Below, piece after piece: positions 31,970-43,054 of a DNA stretch of 64,000 nucleotides. The position numbers and the translations under genes are program-made. The notes under the pieces are model-generated. The model made no database searches, was not told the DNA's origin, and worked only from the letters and a program-made list of their open reading frames with translations. The stretch covers positions 53,142,827 to 53,206,826 of the forward strand of contig JAHLJT010003656.1 in the NCBI GenBank assembly GCA_031308135.1, written 5' to 3'. This stretch comes from Acheta domesticus. Its lineage: Eukaryota; Arthropoda; Insecta; Orthoptera; Gryllidae. Positions within the stretch are counted from its first letter, which is position 1. Each line of letters begins with the position of its first letter.

Positions 31970-33295
31970 AGGAACCTCGGCTAACATCCTCGAAATGTAA
32001 TGAAATATTCTAAATAACATCTGGCAATAGTGGCAAATAATCTAAATGTACCGTTTCATTCGAGAAATTCACACTGTTATTTTCCATATAACTCCCAAAT
32101 ACACCATCATATTCATATATTTTTTGAAGTTTTACTGGAAACCACGGTCCCTGGCTTTGTTAGCTTTTGCGAGAATTTTCCCAGTAACTTCACAATATTC
32201 TTTCATTTTGTGTGAACAAATCAGTCCAACAACGATTACGCAAGTAATTAGATACACTCTTTTCTATTTATCTGACGTCATATTGTCAAATGACTATTGG
32301 ATTGCGTCTTTTCACTTTAGACGCAAGAAAAATTACGAAATGTTTCGAAATCTCATTTCATTCAGCAATATAGTAGTAAACCATAAAGTTTTGTTTGTTC
32401 AGGCCAGAGGCCCTCTGATTTAGTAGTCGCCCTCGAGTCAAAAGTATCTACTTAACTCCCTAGATACATAAATAGACCTGATTCAAAAATATTTAAAACG
32501 ACAATGTGGAATTTTGTAGATTACGTTACGAATTAATCGGCATGGGCACATACAATCTTCAATCTACACACATTAGGCCGCAACACGCATACATTTAGAA
32601 ACGGTTTTATTCTAGGCCCTTTGAGACCAGTTTTTGGGCCTCACGGGGGCGCCTTAATTATGCTTGTTAACCCTAGAATGCATATGCAGAGCTCGAGGCT
32701 CTAAAGTTTTTTATTTCGCTTTTAATTCTGAACAGTTGCGTAACTGAGAGTTAACCCTCCGTGTAATCTTTCTTCTATATTTCTACTGTCTTTTTAGTAA
32801 CTGGCAAACGAATTATTCTCAAAAGTTATATCGTTTCTAAAATTAGATTCTATAACGTCAATGCATATGCAGAGTCTTCAAGGCCCTGCATCTATTGCCT
32901 ATTGTAAATAGTTATTTAAATAAATAATTATTTGCTTGATATTAAGAGTTGCATTTTTGAAATTATTAAAAATTGAAAACAATTTTATGAGTATTTCGCA
33001 AGAGCGTATTCCCACTTTCGTGCAGTTTCCGGGTCCATGCAACTTCGAATTATGGAAGATGTAGGCTTCCGTGTCTGGAATGAATTATTCTTGGCTTACC
33101 GGCAAACACCATGATTTAGACACAGTTGTCACTGTTTCACCCTGAAGTAAGTTGCAGTATGACATCTGAAACGTTGGGAACAGGTCGTGATCGCTAGGCC
33201 GTGGCGATTCCCGGTCAGCAAGCATTGTAAATTTTTGAAGCAGTAATCTACAATATTCAGCCTATTTGCACTTCCCATTATATGTTGAGGGAAGT
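31970..33295. other. No gene seen; lone relative of the 137-bp repeat at 32475-32530
   Basis: AT-rich. The short block AGACCTGATTCAAAAATATTTAAAACGACAATGTGGAATTTT (in pieces) matches part of the tandem array at 30 kb. Two GCATATGCAGAG phrases lie at 32680-32695 and 32862-32877. Confidence 0.45.
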
Positions 33296-34773
33296 CCCAT
33301 TTTTTACTTTCCCGTACTATACGTATAGTACAGGGAAAGTTACGTAATGCTGCGCGAAAAAACGGCGGATTTTCGGCAGAAAAACTCTTATTACAGAGCC
33401 CTGGTAAAGAAAAATTGATAAATCCAGTTGCTAAATTAAGGAAAACTAGTGGTGCTATAGAACGGTACACACTTTCCCGTATTAGTTTTCTATTTCCTTG
33501 GGTCTTCGCTAGCTATTCGCAATTGCCACAAACTCTTTCTTGCCAGTTGTAATCTATCACCGCCAAAAGTACATTTTTTTGTCATTTCTTAATTTTTCGG
33601 TTTCGTATTGGTAGAACGGAAACATTAATTTTAGAATATTAAAGAACACAAAGACATAGTCATAAAAGGCAATTTTCTTTAAAAATTATGTGCCGTGTAA
33701 GAGAAAGTGGAGTTTTAGCGCTACTAAAAATGCGAAATTTAAAGCTCATTTTCACAGAAAATATTTGAATTTTCAAAATACTTTATTTGAAGTTATTTGA
33801 AGCATTTGGAAATATAATAATGTATACAAATGGCTGGTAATGTGCATATTAAATATGTGAGAGATCTTTCAAAAAATTACAGTTATATAATTTTTGAAAA
33901 AACAGAAATTATCTCAAAATAAACTTTACACTATACTAAAGAGTGTAATTAGCACTATCCGTTACAAAAGTTTGAAGAAAAAAATTGCAGCCATACATGA
34001 GAAAATGGCGTTTGAGCGTTTCTGAAAATACGGAATTTTGAGCTACTTTTCACAGAAAATGGTTGTGTTTTCGAGAAACTGTATTGGACATTATTTAAAG
34101 CACATGTACTCGTAAATATAATAACGTGAAAAAATCGCCGCTAGTGTAAATATTATCGACGTGAGAAACATGTGAACAAATTTACATTTTTGTAATTTTT
34201 GAAAAAAAACAGCCCATAGAGCAATATGGTTTTTATGTCATCTGATAGAGTACATTTACCACTATCCCTACTAAAAGTTTAAAGAAAAAATTGGAGCCGT
34301 TTTTGAGAAAATTTTGTTTTTGTAATTTTTTAAAATTGCACATATTCCACGCAATATTGCACGAAATCTACTAAAATTTTGAAAAACATTTTCTTGATCT
34401 TTATGAAAGAACTCAATATTCAGAACAAATTTCATTTGAAAAAAATCTCAATCTTCAATTTTGTAGTTGGAGAAAGACGCCGAAAATAATTCAAACTTTC
34501 ACAATTTTCGAAAATTCAGAGTTATTCGTGAAAATCGGACCTGTGCCATGTTAATAAGTGTATTTTACTCTATTCATACACGAAATTTAAAGAAAAAATT
34601 TGGAGCCGTTTTTGAGGAAGGTTTGGAAATCCCCTGAGGGCTTCATATAAAATACCTCCAAATTTTGAAGAATCTTTTTCAAAATCTCAAAGCTTTGACT
34701 AAAATCAGATCGACCGGGGAATATCCCATTTTGGAAGAAATCGTACGTATGCTTTAGGCGCTAGCAGTGTTCA

Positions 34774-34900
34774 CAGACGGACAGACGGACGGACGGACGG
34801 ACGGACGGACGGACGGACGGACGGACGGACGGACGGACGGACGGACGGACGGACGGACGGACGGACGGACGGACGGACGGACGGACAGATGGACGGACGT
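34774..34900 (+). repeat. (ACGG)n microsatellite, about 31 units
   Basis: A nearly pure GGAC/ACGG tetranucleotide array inside the left arm of the palindromic complex. The same site holds CAGACACGCG with no array at 5960, and about ten interrupted CCGT units in the right arm (35215-35257). Confidence 0.95.
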
Positions 34901-35214
34901 TTTCCTTTCAATTGGTTGTTCGGTATCAAGGATCAATAAAACAGGGTTTCTGGCTACACCACGTGTTATTTTTTTTTCTTAATTTAGCAACTGGTATCCA
35001 CTTCTTCGTTTTCACGGCCTGGCAATTAATTTTTTTCCGCCGAAAATTGGCCATTTTTTCGCGCCTCATTACATAACTTTCCCTATACTACGTATATCAC
35101 TCCGTGTATACGTACGTATACGGGAAAGTAAAAATCTCCCAACTAATGGTGTAGCCAGAATACCTGTTTTGTGGGTCCTTGGTACCGAAAATCTAATTGA
35201 AAGCAAAACGTCTG

Positions 35215-35257
35215 TTCGTCCGTCCGTTCGTCCGTCCGTCCGTCCATCCGTCCGTCT
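35215..35257 (-). repeat. Short interrupted (CCGT)n in the right arm
   Basis: CCGT units with TTCG and ATCC interruptions, at the position homologous to the long array in the left arm. Confidence 0.85.
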
Positions 35258-37479
35258 GTGAACAACGCTCAACCGCGCAGCCGATTTTCTCGTAAATTTA
35301 TACTCCCTGATCGACCTGACTGATCTCGTGGCCCCTTACATTTGAAACCGATATTTTAATTTTGAGGAATACTTTACATGAAGCCTCCCAGACATTTTCG
35401 CAATTTTCTCAAAAACGGCTCCAATTGTTTTCTTTAAACTTCTTGTCAGATTAGAGTAAAATACACTTATTAAAATGGCATATGTACGATTTTCACGGTT
35501 AACTTTGAAATTACGAAAATTGCGAAAGTTTGAATTTTATTCGGCGTCTTCCTCCAACTACAAAATTGCAGATAGGGATATTTCCTTCAAATAAAATTTG
35601 TTCTTGATACTGAGTTCCTTCTTTAAGGTCGTGTATGATAAATGTACTCCATAAGATAACAAACGCCTTATTGCTTTATTACTTTGTTTTTCAAAAATTC
35701 CAAAAATATATTTTTTTACTTGCCTCTCATGTCGTTAATACTTACATTAGCGGCGATTTGTTGACATTATTATATTAATGAGTACATGTCCTTTAAATAA
35801 TTTCCAGGAAAGTTTCTCGAGAACTCAACCGTTTTCTGTGAAAACTAGCTCAAATTTCCGCATTTTCAGAAACACTCAAACGCCATTTTCTCATAAATAG
35901 CTACAATTTTTTCTTCAAACTTTTCGAACGGATAGTGCTAATTGCACTTTTAATATGCCGTAAATTCATTTTGGGATTTTTTAATTTTTTCAAAAATTAC
36001 ACAAATTATTTTTTTAAAGACTAGTGAGAACCCACGGTTTTAGAGACTAGTTAAATCGCACGGTTAGTCAAATTACCAAACTGTTTTGTGCTTAAATTTC
36101 GTTTTTTGTATTCCAGCATTATAAACGTCCTAACCTCAGTAAGATCACTAACCTCTCATATTTCAAGATTTCTATTCAATGTAGAAAATCACATGCTTAT
36201 ACATCCTACACTAAACTGAAACAAACAAAAATTCTTGAGATTGCAACATTCACTTGTCCCCCGCCACCGTACGACAGTGTATTTTTTTTCGAAAGATCGC
36301 GCAGCAATCAGAAATTACAAATCCCGAATTACTATTTTTTTTATAAATTTACGTATTTTTAACACAATTTTTCAATACGAATGTCCCCTGTGAAGCTGAA
36401 AAGAAACACGATTTTTCAATCCATTGCTTCTTTATACAGATCGGTCTCGTATGTGGCCCAATTTATTGAAAAGACCAAACAGCACTTTGAGAAATAATAT
36501 ATAAGATATCTCACATCTTTAATATGCACATTACCAGCAATTTGTAAACATTATATTTGTGTAGGTGCTTCAAATGACTACAAATGAAGTTTTTTGAAAA
36601 CTCAGAACTTTTCTGTGAAAAAGAGCTTTAAATTTCGAATTTTTAGTAGCACTTAAACGCCTTTTTCTTAAAAACGCTATTTTCTTAAATTTTTAAAAGA
36701 AAATTTCCATTCAGGACAAGGTTTTTGTGTTCTTTAATATTCTAAAATTAATATTTCTGTTCTATCATTAGGAAACCAAAAAATTGGGCAAATGTAAAAA
36801 AATGTACTTTGGGCGGCGTTTTCTCAATGAAACGTATTTATCAAAAATACATCTTTAAATAAGGTCATGCATAATTTTTTGAAAATTCTAAAGATAATTT
36901 AAATATTTTTATAGTTTTTTTTATAATTTCGTGACAAATATAATAGCCCCTTGCAATTTACTGCACTTCGCGCAGCCGGATGCGTCGTAAATTAGAATTT
37001 TCAATTTTTTATATTAATTCTTTCTTCAGTTTTACATTCGACCTTTTGTTATACATTTACACATTAATCTTTAAAGAAATAATTTATTATCAAATATTGG
37101 AAATAAAGATTGCTAGCTCTCTATCGGCAGTATTGGGAGTATCGACATTGCAGGGAATGCAGTAATAGAATTCCGTTTCGCTGTCGCGAATTTCTGTGAA
37201 TTACGTGTCATTGTTGTGACTTGATACAACTGTATGGTACTAGGCTTCTTTTTCCAACACAAGTTTACAAAACTTTTGTATTTATTTTTATGCAGTTGTA
37301 GAATTCACGTAGTTTTGATAACACTGCGTTGGAAACTGAGTTGTTTTCTTCTTAGTTGAATTGGACGTTTCAAATAATAGCTAAGATGTTAGTAGGACAG
37401 AAAGTGCAATATTTCAATCCAATGTAGCTCTTTCAAATAACACGGGAAAGTAAGTGCTGTTGTAGCACCACTAGTTAAA

Positions 37480-38095
37480 GAAGCAATACATTTCATGAAA
37501 ATGAGCTGCTGCTGGAAAGCATGTGATCTACCTCCAAGAAGTCTAGCAAACACAACTAAGACGATACAATAATTATGTATAATTTGCAATTTTGATTTTT
37601 GATAACTAAAATTTGAATTTGTTTCACTGCCCAATTTACGCGTCTCGCAACGAGTCGTTGTCTTCAACAAGGACAAATTCTCGCAAGAATTGCTTTCTAA
37701 TACTGATTACTACATACAACTCTACTGTGTTTCTCTTGGAAGTAAAAGGACATATCCTATTTTTTCTGAAATACACTCATAACGCTAGGTCTTTATGATG
37801 GAGCACACGTTTGATAGCCAGAGAGTTTCTTGTTACAGATGTTATTTTCTATTTCAGAACTATGTCTCAAACCTCTTTCAAGATCAAAGTGCGAAATATT
37901 CACTGGTTCGATGATGTAAAGGTTAGCGTATTTCGGACTGTTATATTTAAGTTCGCGGGTTCAAAATTATTCAAAGCCGTTAATTTTGAAAGGCGAAAAT
38001 CTCCTTACGCCTTCCTTCAGGGGAGAGAGAAAAGCCGGCTTTCCCATGTTATATATCTTGCATGTGAAAGATCGTCAAACCTAAATGAGCTCTCT
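37480..38095. other. No gene seen
   Basis: A plus frame at 37811-38116 (about 100 codons) has ordinary composition but no recognisable domain or supporting splice signals. It runs into the 32-bp minisatellite. Confidence 0.4.
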
Positions 38096-38098
38096 GAG

Positions 38099-38402
38099 CC
38101 TATTTCGTCGTATTAGGAGAACTGAAATTGCCTATTTCGTCGTATTAAGAGAACTGAAATTGCCCATTTCGTCGTATTAGGAGAACTAAAATTGCCTATT
38201 TCGTCGTATTAAGAGAACTGAAATTGCCTATTTCGTCGTATTAAGAGAACTGAAATTGCCCATTTCGTCGTATTAGGAGAACTGAAATTGCCTATTTCGT
38301 CGTATTAAGAGAACTGAAATTGCCTATTTCGTCGTATTAAGAGAACTGAAATTTCCCATTTCGTCGTATTAGGAGAACTGAAATTGCCCATTTCGTCGTC
38401 CG
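38099..38402 (+). repeat. 32-bp minisatellite with 96-bp trimer higher-order period
   Basis: Nine complete units and a partial tenth start at 38101 and recur exactly every 32 bp. The unit begins TATTTCGTCGTATTAAGAG. Variants follow a pattern: two TATT...AAGAG units then one CATT...AGGAG unit, repeated three times, with the first unit a TATT...AGGAG hybrid. That gives a 96-bp higher-order repeat. Confidence 0.95.
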
Positions 38403-38404
38403 AG

Positions 38405-39225
38405 TGATACCTCCTTTCTCAGTCACACGGCGAAAGGAGCGTAGCGGAATTTGCGTGGTCAGGCGGAAGAGTAGATTTCATGGCCTGAGCCCCGCCACGA
38501 AAAATAAGGCATCATGGTCTTTCGCATTACCAGCAGGAAAATTGTAACATTAGCGTAAGTTCTAATTTGGAAGCTACTCTCTGTTAGGGGTGGTGATGGT
38601 GCGCACGTATTAATTGTAAATATTTGTGTAACTTCAATGTCTGTAAAAATCAACTAATAATGGTGAATATAAAACAAAGAGTTCAGCATCAAAACAAAAC
38701 TGTTACGAAAACAAATACCACGACTTGTTTTCCGCGAAAATCACGAATTGAGTTGTTGCTTTGCTTTATTAGCATTAACCACCTTTACAAAATACGCGCG
38801 TTTTCCATTGGCCAACCATTCCACAGATGGCTCAAGTAAGCACAGAGAGATCAGATGGCAGTTCGTATGCTTGATGGGTCCGCGCGCCTGCAGGTTATGC
38901 ACCCCACCGAGCAAGCGTGCGCGGCGCAGAGCGGCAGGCGCCGAAGCGGGCATGGTGGGAGGGGGGGCTGGTGAGGAGTGGGAGGAGGGTACAGGAGAGA
39001 AAGGGGCCGCACGATAAAGCTCTCGCCTTTAAAGAATAGCGAAAGACTGGTCTCGTAAAAGGGTAGTCGGGGTCAGGCAAATCTACGAGGATGATCTTGC
39101 TTCCAATGAAGTTAAAACGTATCGCAATCTTAATTCCGGTGCTCCAGTGTTATTCAAAATGTAGGCACAATTTAATTATCGTTTTAATAATACGACAAAG
39201 AAATAGATCTACAACGCTACGGTGT
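38405..39225. other. No gene seen; GC island at about 38870-39025
   Basis: AT-rich flanks around a short GC-rich patch (GTGGGAGGGGGGGCTGG region). No gene is supported. Confidence 0.45.
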
Positions 39226-39229
39226 ACGT

Positions 39230-41156
39230 ATTTATCAATGGCTTATCAATTGTTTATCAATGGCCCCAAACCTTGGCTCCTTCAGTGTTTGGATGTATAC
39301 ATGGTCCATCCGTGTGTCCAAAACTTCCTGAAAACTGTGATGGAATACAAAAATGATATCTCTCTAATGGAAAACAATGTGACCAGACTGATACTATACA
39401 AATCCACCGAGGGATTTTCCAGGGTGATTCTTTAAGCCCTTTATTGTTCTGTTTAGCCTTGAATCTTCTGTCCACTCTACTAAATGCATCTAATTATCGC
39501 ATCGCTCTTAAAAAAGGGAACTCAACCCTTTTTCGTGTCTCGCATCTTCTTTACATGGATGACCTGAAGCTCTATGCAGACACTGAGAATCATATGCGGC
39601 AACTGATTAGCGTGACGGATAAATTCACCGAAGACATCAAGATGAAATTCGGTTTGGATAAGTGCAGGAAGGTGAATATTATCCGGAGTCTAATGCAAGT
39701 TACAAATTCGGAAAATAATAATGAGCCAAAGATTGCCTTCATGGAACCCCATGAAGCATACAAATATTTGGGTTTCCAACAGTCACTACGAATTAAACAC
39801 ACTGCCACTAAGAACATACTAACAACTGAAGTGTGTAAACGATTGCATAATCTTGAAAACTCAACTCTCTGCTAGAAATCTTGTGCAGGCCATCAATTCA
39901 AATGTTATTCCAGTGCTGACATATTCCTTTGGCGTTATTAAATGTAACAACACCGACCTCGACAATCTCCAGAGGAGAATTCGAACTGCCTTGAATCTTT
40001 GTCCCAACACCTTCTTCATATGACTCAACACCGAAAACATCATTCCCATTCAAGTGTTGAGCTTTTTACCCTTCAAAGATCACAAGGAGGGCGAGTTGTT
40101 GTAGATCTCATAAACCTACATAGGTCTCAAATTGCAACACTCAGAAGATACTTCTTGGAACATTGTGGGAGACTTCAGAAAGCAGTGAGCGCAGTTGATA
40201 ATAACTATAGTCCTCCGAACCTGAAAATGACTGATCCACCTGTTCAGTCAGTGAGTGAAACCGAAGAGAAGATAACCTCATGGAAAGCGAAGACACTGCA
40301 TGGAAGGTACCCCCATGAGCTGAGCAAACCAGAAGTCGACATCTCTGCGTCGCACGCATGGCTCCAGCATGGGGATCTCTTTCCGGAGGCAGAAGCCTTC
40401 ATGATAGCTATCCAGGACCAAGTGGTGCCAACTTTGAATTTTGAACTTTGAACAACAGAAAACACATTCTGAGAGATTGGACCATCCAATCCGACACATG
40501 TAGGAGATATGAGGCCGCAAGCGAAACTATCCAACACGTGGCAAGTGGATAGTTGGCACAGTATCGGCCACGCACAGTTGGAACAGTAAAAGAGGCATGA
40601 TGAAGTGGCGAAGCAGGTCCACCAATTATTAGCAATTAAAACGGGCTTACTCGCCACTTCCTTGCCGTATTACAAATATGTCCCTCAGAATGTGCTTGAA
40701 AGTAATGAGCACACACTCTATTAGAATCGCTCCATTATCACTGACAGACAAGTTGGCGGCAATGGACCCGATATAACATACATTGATAGAAACCATCGGC
40801 AGGCTTTCCTTATTGATATATCAATGCCTAACACCCACAATATATCGGTAAAACATCAAGAGAAGATCCAGAAATATACCGATCTCGCCCATGAAATCGC
40901 TGCTCAGTGGAACCTCAGCAAAGTGGACAACTGTGCCAATAATAATATCAGCCACAGGAGTGATCCCGAAAATACACTTCGAGCACTAGAGTGTCTTCAC
41001 TTGATTGCCAGACGTATATAAATATGCAGAAGGCAGTTATTTGAATACATGCAGTATTGTTAGAATCCATTTGAATCTTCAATAAAGCAACCGCACACCT
41101 GGCCATCATACCTGTGAGTGGTTTACTTACCGACCAGTAAAAACTGTAAAGCATAA
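39230..41156 (+). mobile_element. R4/Dong-like RLE-LINE, copy 1 (decayed)
   Basis: It covers RT to the 3' end. In RT, motif A is ruined (AYQLFING where an acidic pair is expected, ~39240-39265), motif B reads GDSLSPLLF (~39425-39450) and motif C YMDD is intact (39555-39567). Next come QGGRVVVDLINLHRSQI (~40083-40135), KTLHGRYPHELS and HAWLQHGDLFPEAEAFMIAIQDQ (~40290-40425). The zinc knuckle CRRYE...QHVASG-stop has lost two cysteines. The RLE region GPDITYIDRNHRQAFLIDISMP lies at ~40760-40830, followed by the tail to 41035. Frameshifts and stops are frequent. The copy ends exactly at (AAT)n. Confidence 0.85.
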
Positions 41157-41201
<45 letters not shown>

Positions 41202-41202
41202 C
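41157..41202 (+). repeat. (AAT)n between LINE copies 1 and 2
   Basis: About 15 AAT units: the 3' tail of copy 1 and the presumed insertion site of copy 2. Confidence 0.95.
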
Positions 41203-42175
41203 CCCTTAAATCTTGTAAATACTCAGTTTCAACCAGAGCACATTAGTTATGAAAGCCGGATGCAACAGTGGTGTCGAAAAGAGCTACATGGTAGACATCC
41301 CAATGAACTATCAGGCCAGAACATTGATTTTAGATACAGGTGGTTGACACGTGGTTTACTGTACCCAGAGACCGAAGGCTTTATGATAGCCATCCAAGAC
41401 CAGGTTATCGCAACAAGAAATTACTTACGATATGTAATAAGAGACCCCTCCATAGTAAGTGATGAATGCAGAAGATGCGGTGCACAGCATGAAAACATCC
41501 AGCACATCCTTGCTGGTTGCAGTGTGTTGGCTCCCACTGCCTATAAAGTTAGACACGATAATATGGGGAAAATAATTCACGGACGACTAGTAAGAAAATA
41601 CGGACTTGAGTCCTGTGATGTCCCATATTACAAATATCATCCTTCTACAGTCTTGGAAAATGAACAATGGAAGCTGTACTGGGACAGAAGCATTATTACA
41701 GATACAATTTCGAACAATAGGCCAGATATAATAGTTCTGAACAAGCTCAAGAAAACAGCCATGATCATCGATTTTGCAGTCGTCAACAATAACAATCTAG
41801 AATCTGTTCACAGCTTTAAAATTCAGAAATATGTACCGTTGACTCAAGAGCTTCGCCACCAATGGAAACTTGAGAATATCGGCATACTACCGATAATAAT
41901 GTCAACCACAGGATTAGTACCAAAACACACAATGTATGCAATTCAAGTGTTGGAATTACCATTCTCATGCGTGGAACAAATGCAAAAAGCAGTAATACTG
42001 GATAGCTGCAGAATAGTAAGAGGATTTCTGGGATGTACGACTGATTGGGGCACGATTGATTGAAATGTCAAGAGTAACATTCGTTCGTGTTTTGTCTCAG
42101 CGAGACCGACCGAGCCTAGACCAGCAATGGTCAGGTGAATGTTCCTGCACATAGTGCAGAGAGTGAAAAATTCGG

Positions 42176-42176
<1 letters not shown>
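41203..42176 (+). mobile_element. R4/Dong-like RLE-LINE, copy 2 (5'-truncated, frame intact)
   Basis: It begins inside the coding sequence immediately after the AAT run and ends at the next AAT run (42177). It carries an uninterrupted frame for the post-RT region plus about 110 bp of 3' UTR. Confidence 0.88.
41260..42063 (+). CDS. LINE ORF C-terminal region: zinc knuckle + restriction-like endonuclease
   Basis: 267 codons without interruption, but only the C-terminal part of a LINE protein. The open frame actually continues upstream to about 41205, so the ATG at 41260 is internal. Residues 70-87 form the C-x2-C-x8-H-x4-C knuckle (CRRCGAQ...QHILAGC). RPD at 154-156 and D171 (IIDFAV) give the PD...D core of the restriction-like endonuclease that cleaves target DNA in this class. 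Further conserved blocks are RGLLYPETEGFMIAIQDQV (29-48) and MQKAVILDSCRIVRGFLG near the end. It cannot act alone without RT. Confidence 0.85.
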   Translation: MQQWCRKELHGRHPNELSGQNIDFRYRWLTRGLLYPETEGFMIAIQDQVIATRNYLRYVIRDPSIVSDECRRCGAQHENIQHILAGCSVLAPTAYKVRHDNMGKIIHGRLVRKYGLESCDVPYYKYHPSTVLENEQWKLYWDRSIITDTISNNRPDIIVLNKLKKTAMIIDFAVVNNNNLESVHSFKIQKYVPLTQELRHQWKLENIGILPIIMSTTGLVPKHTMYAIQVLELPFSCVEQMQKAVILDSCRIVRGFLGCTTDWGTID

Positions 42177-42228
<52 letters not shown>

Positions 42229-42229
42229 C
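42177..42229 (+). repeat. (AAT)n between LINE copies 2 and 3
   Basis: About 17 AAT units: tail of copy 2 and head of copy 3. Confidence 0.95.
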
Positions 42230-42410
42230 CTTCAATTAGAAAGCTATCTATCAAAAATTCAGAAATCTGTGATACTGGACACTTGCCATATTGTGAGGAA
42301 GTTCTTAGGAGACGAGATTGACTGATATCAACTCAACTGTTATACAATACGTCTTGAATCTCAATTCCGACGTATTGTCTCATGTCCAACAGTGTTGAGA
42401 TTTTGTATCT

Positions 42411-42411
<1 letters not shown>
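42230..42411 (+). mobile_element. R4/Dong-like RLE-LINE, copy 3 (extreme 3' end only)
   Basis: The first ~90 bases encode QKSVILDTCHIVRKFLGDEID-stop, homologous to the last residues of copy 2 (MQKAVILDSCRIVRGFLG). The 3' UTR follows and ends in AAT repeats. This is a very short 5'-truncated insertion. Confidence 0.85.

Positions 42412-42454
<43 letters not shown>
42412..42454 (+). repeat. (AAT)n tail of LINE copy 3
   Basis: About 14 AAT units. Confidence 0.95.
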
Positions 42455-42456
<2 letters not shown>

Positions 42457-42499
42457 GATGGGAGCATGCAAATCCTGAAGTACTCATTTCCTCTGGAGC

Positions 42500-43050
42500 T
42501 CTAGGTTCAGGAGGGGAGGGGGATGAGCCCATGCAGAGCGGCTGCGCGGAGGGGCCGCGCGCGCTGAGCGTTGATCCTGCGGGGCCACGGCGCGGCGGAA
42601 CCTGGCCGCGCACCCGCGCGAGGAGCGGCCAGCGGGGAATTGGGGGGGGGGGGCGCGGAGGAAGGGGAGCGCGCGCGCCAGTGGAACGGAAGATGGCGCG
42701 GGTCTCCTCCCACGATTTCCTCCGCTCAACCAGCCAGCGCTGCAGATCGTATCGCGCACAATTAGCCGTGCAGCGAAGCGGCGGCGGCGGCGGCGGCGGA
42801 GGCGGCAGAGTTCCCAGCCGGGGCAGTGGGCGGACGGCGGGTGGCAACGGCCGGTGGGCAGTGGGCAGGTGATGGTGGACGGGGCAACGGGGGATGGGCA
42901 GTGGACAGTCGACTATGAGTGGTAAGCGGTGCGCAGTGGGCGGCGGGCAGAGGGCGATGAGTAGAGGAGGGAGCAGTGGGCAGCGGGTGAGCGGCGGCGC
43001 GCCTGTGGACTGCGACGTTCAACTGCTGTAGGGGCGGCAACGAGGACATT
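42500..43050. other. GC-rich low-complexity island
   Basis: A CpG-rich block with GGCGGCGGC at 42780-42800 and a degenerate GGGCAGTGGGCGGCGGG pattern at 42820-42990 that looks like a worn minisatellite. Overlapping frames are open on both strands. No conserved protein. Confidence 0.6.
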
Positions 43051-43054
43051 AGAT

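Larger units (their letters stand above)
33300..37476. repeat. Nested palindromic repeat complex (dispersed repeat family)
   Basis: Two long diverged arms face each other: 33550-34980 and 35130-36815. The ~150-bp centre has a TAATTTAGCAACTGG...TTTTTTCGCGC...CATTACATAACTTTCCC unit. That unit also occurs inverted at 33300-33445, outside the left arm. The tips carry the palindrome TTTCCCGTAC-TATACGTATA-GTACAGGGAAA. Outermost, ACTAGTGGTGCTATAGAACGG...TTTCCCG at 33449-33478 is mirrored by CGGGAAAGTAAGTGCTGTTGTAGCACCACTAGT at 37442-37474. No protein is encoded. Several interleaved insertions of one foldback-type element is one reading. Confidence 0.75.

Noticed and set aside
38099..38402. CRISPR-like regular spacing
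   Set aside because: Units are contiguous 32-mers with no unique spacers, in an evidently eukaryotic sequence. It is a minisatellite.
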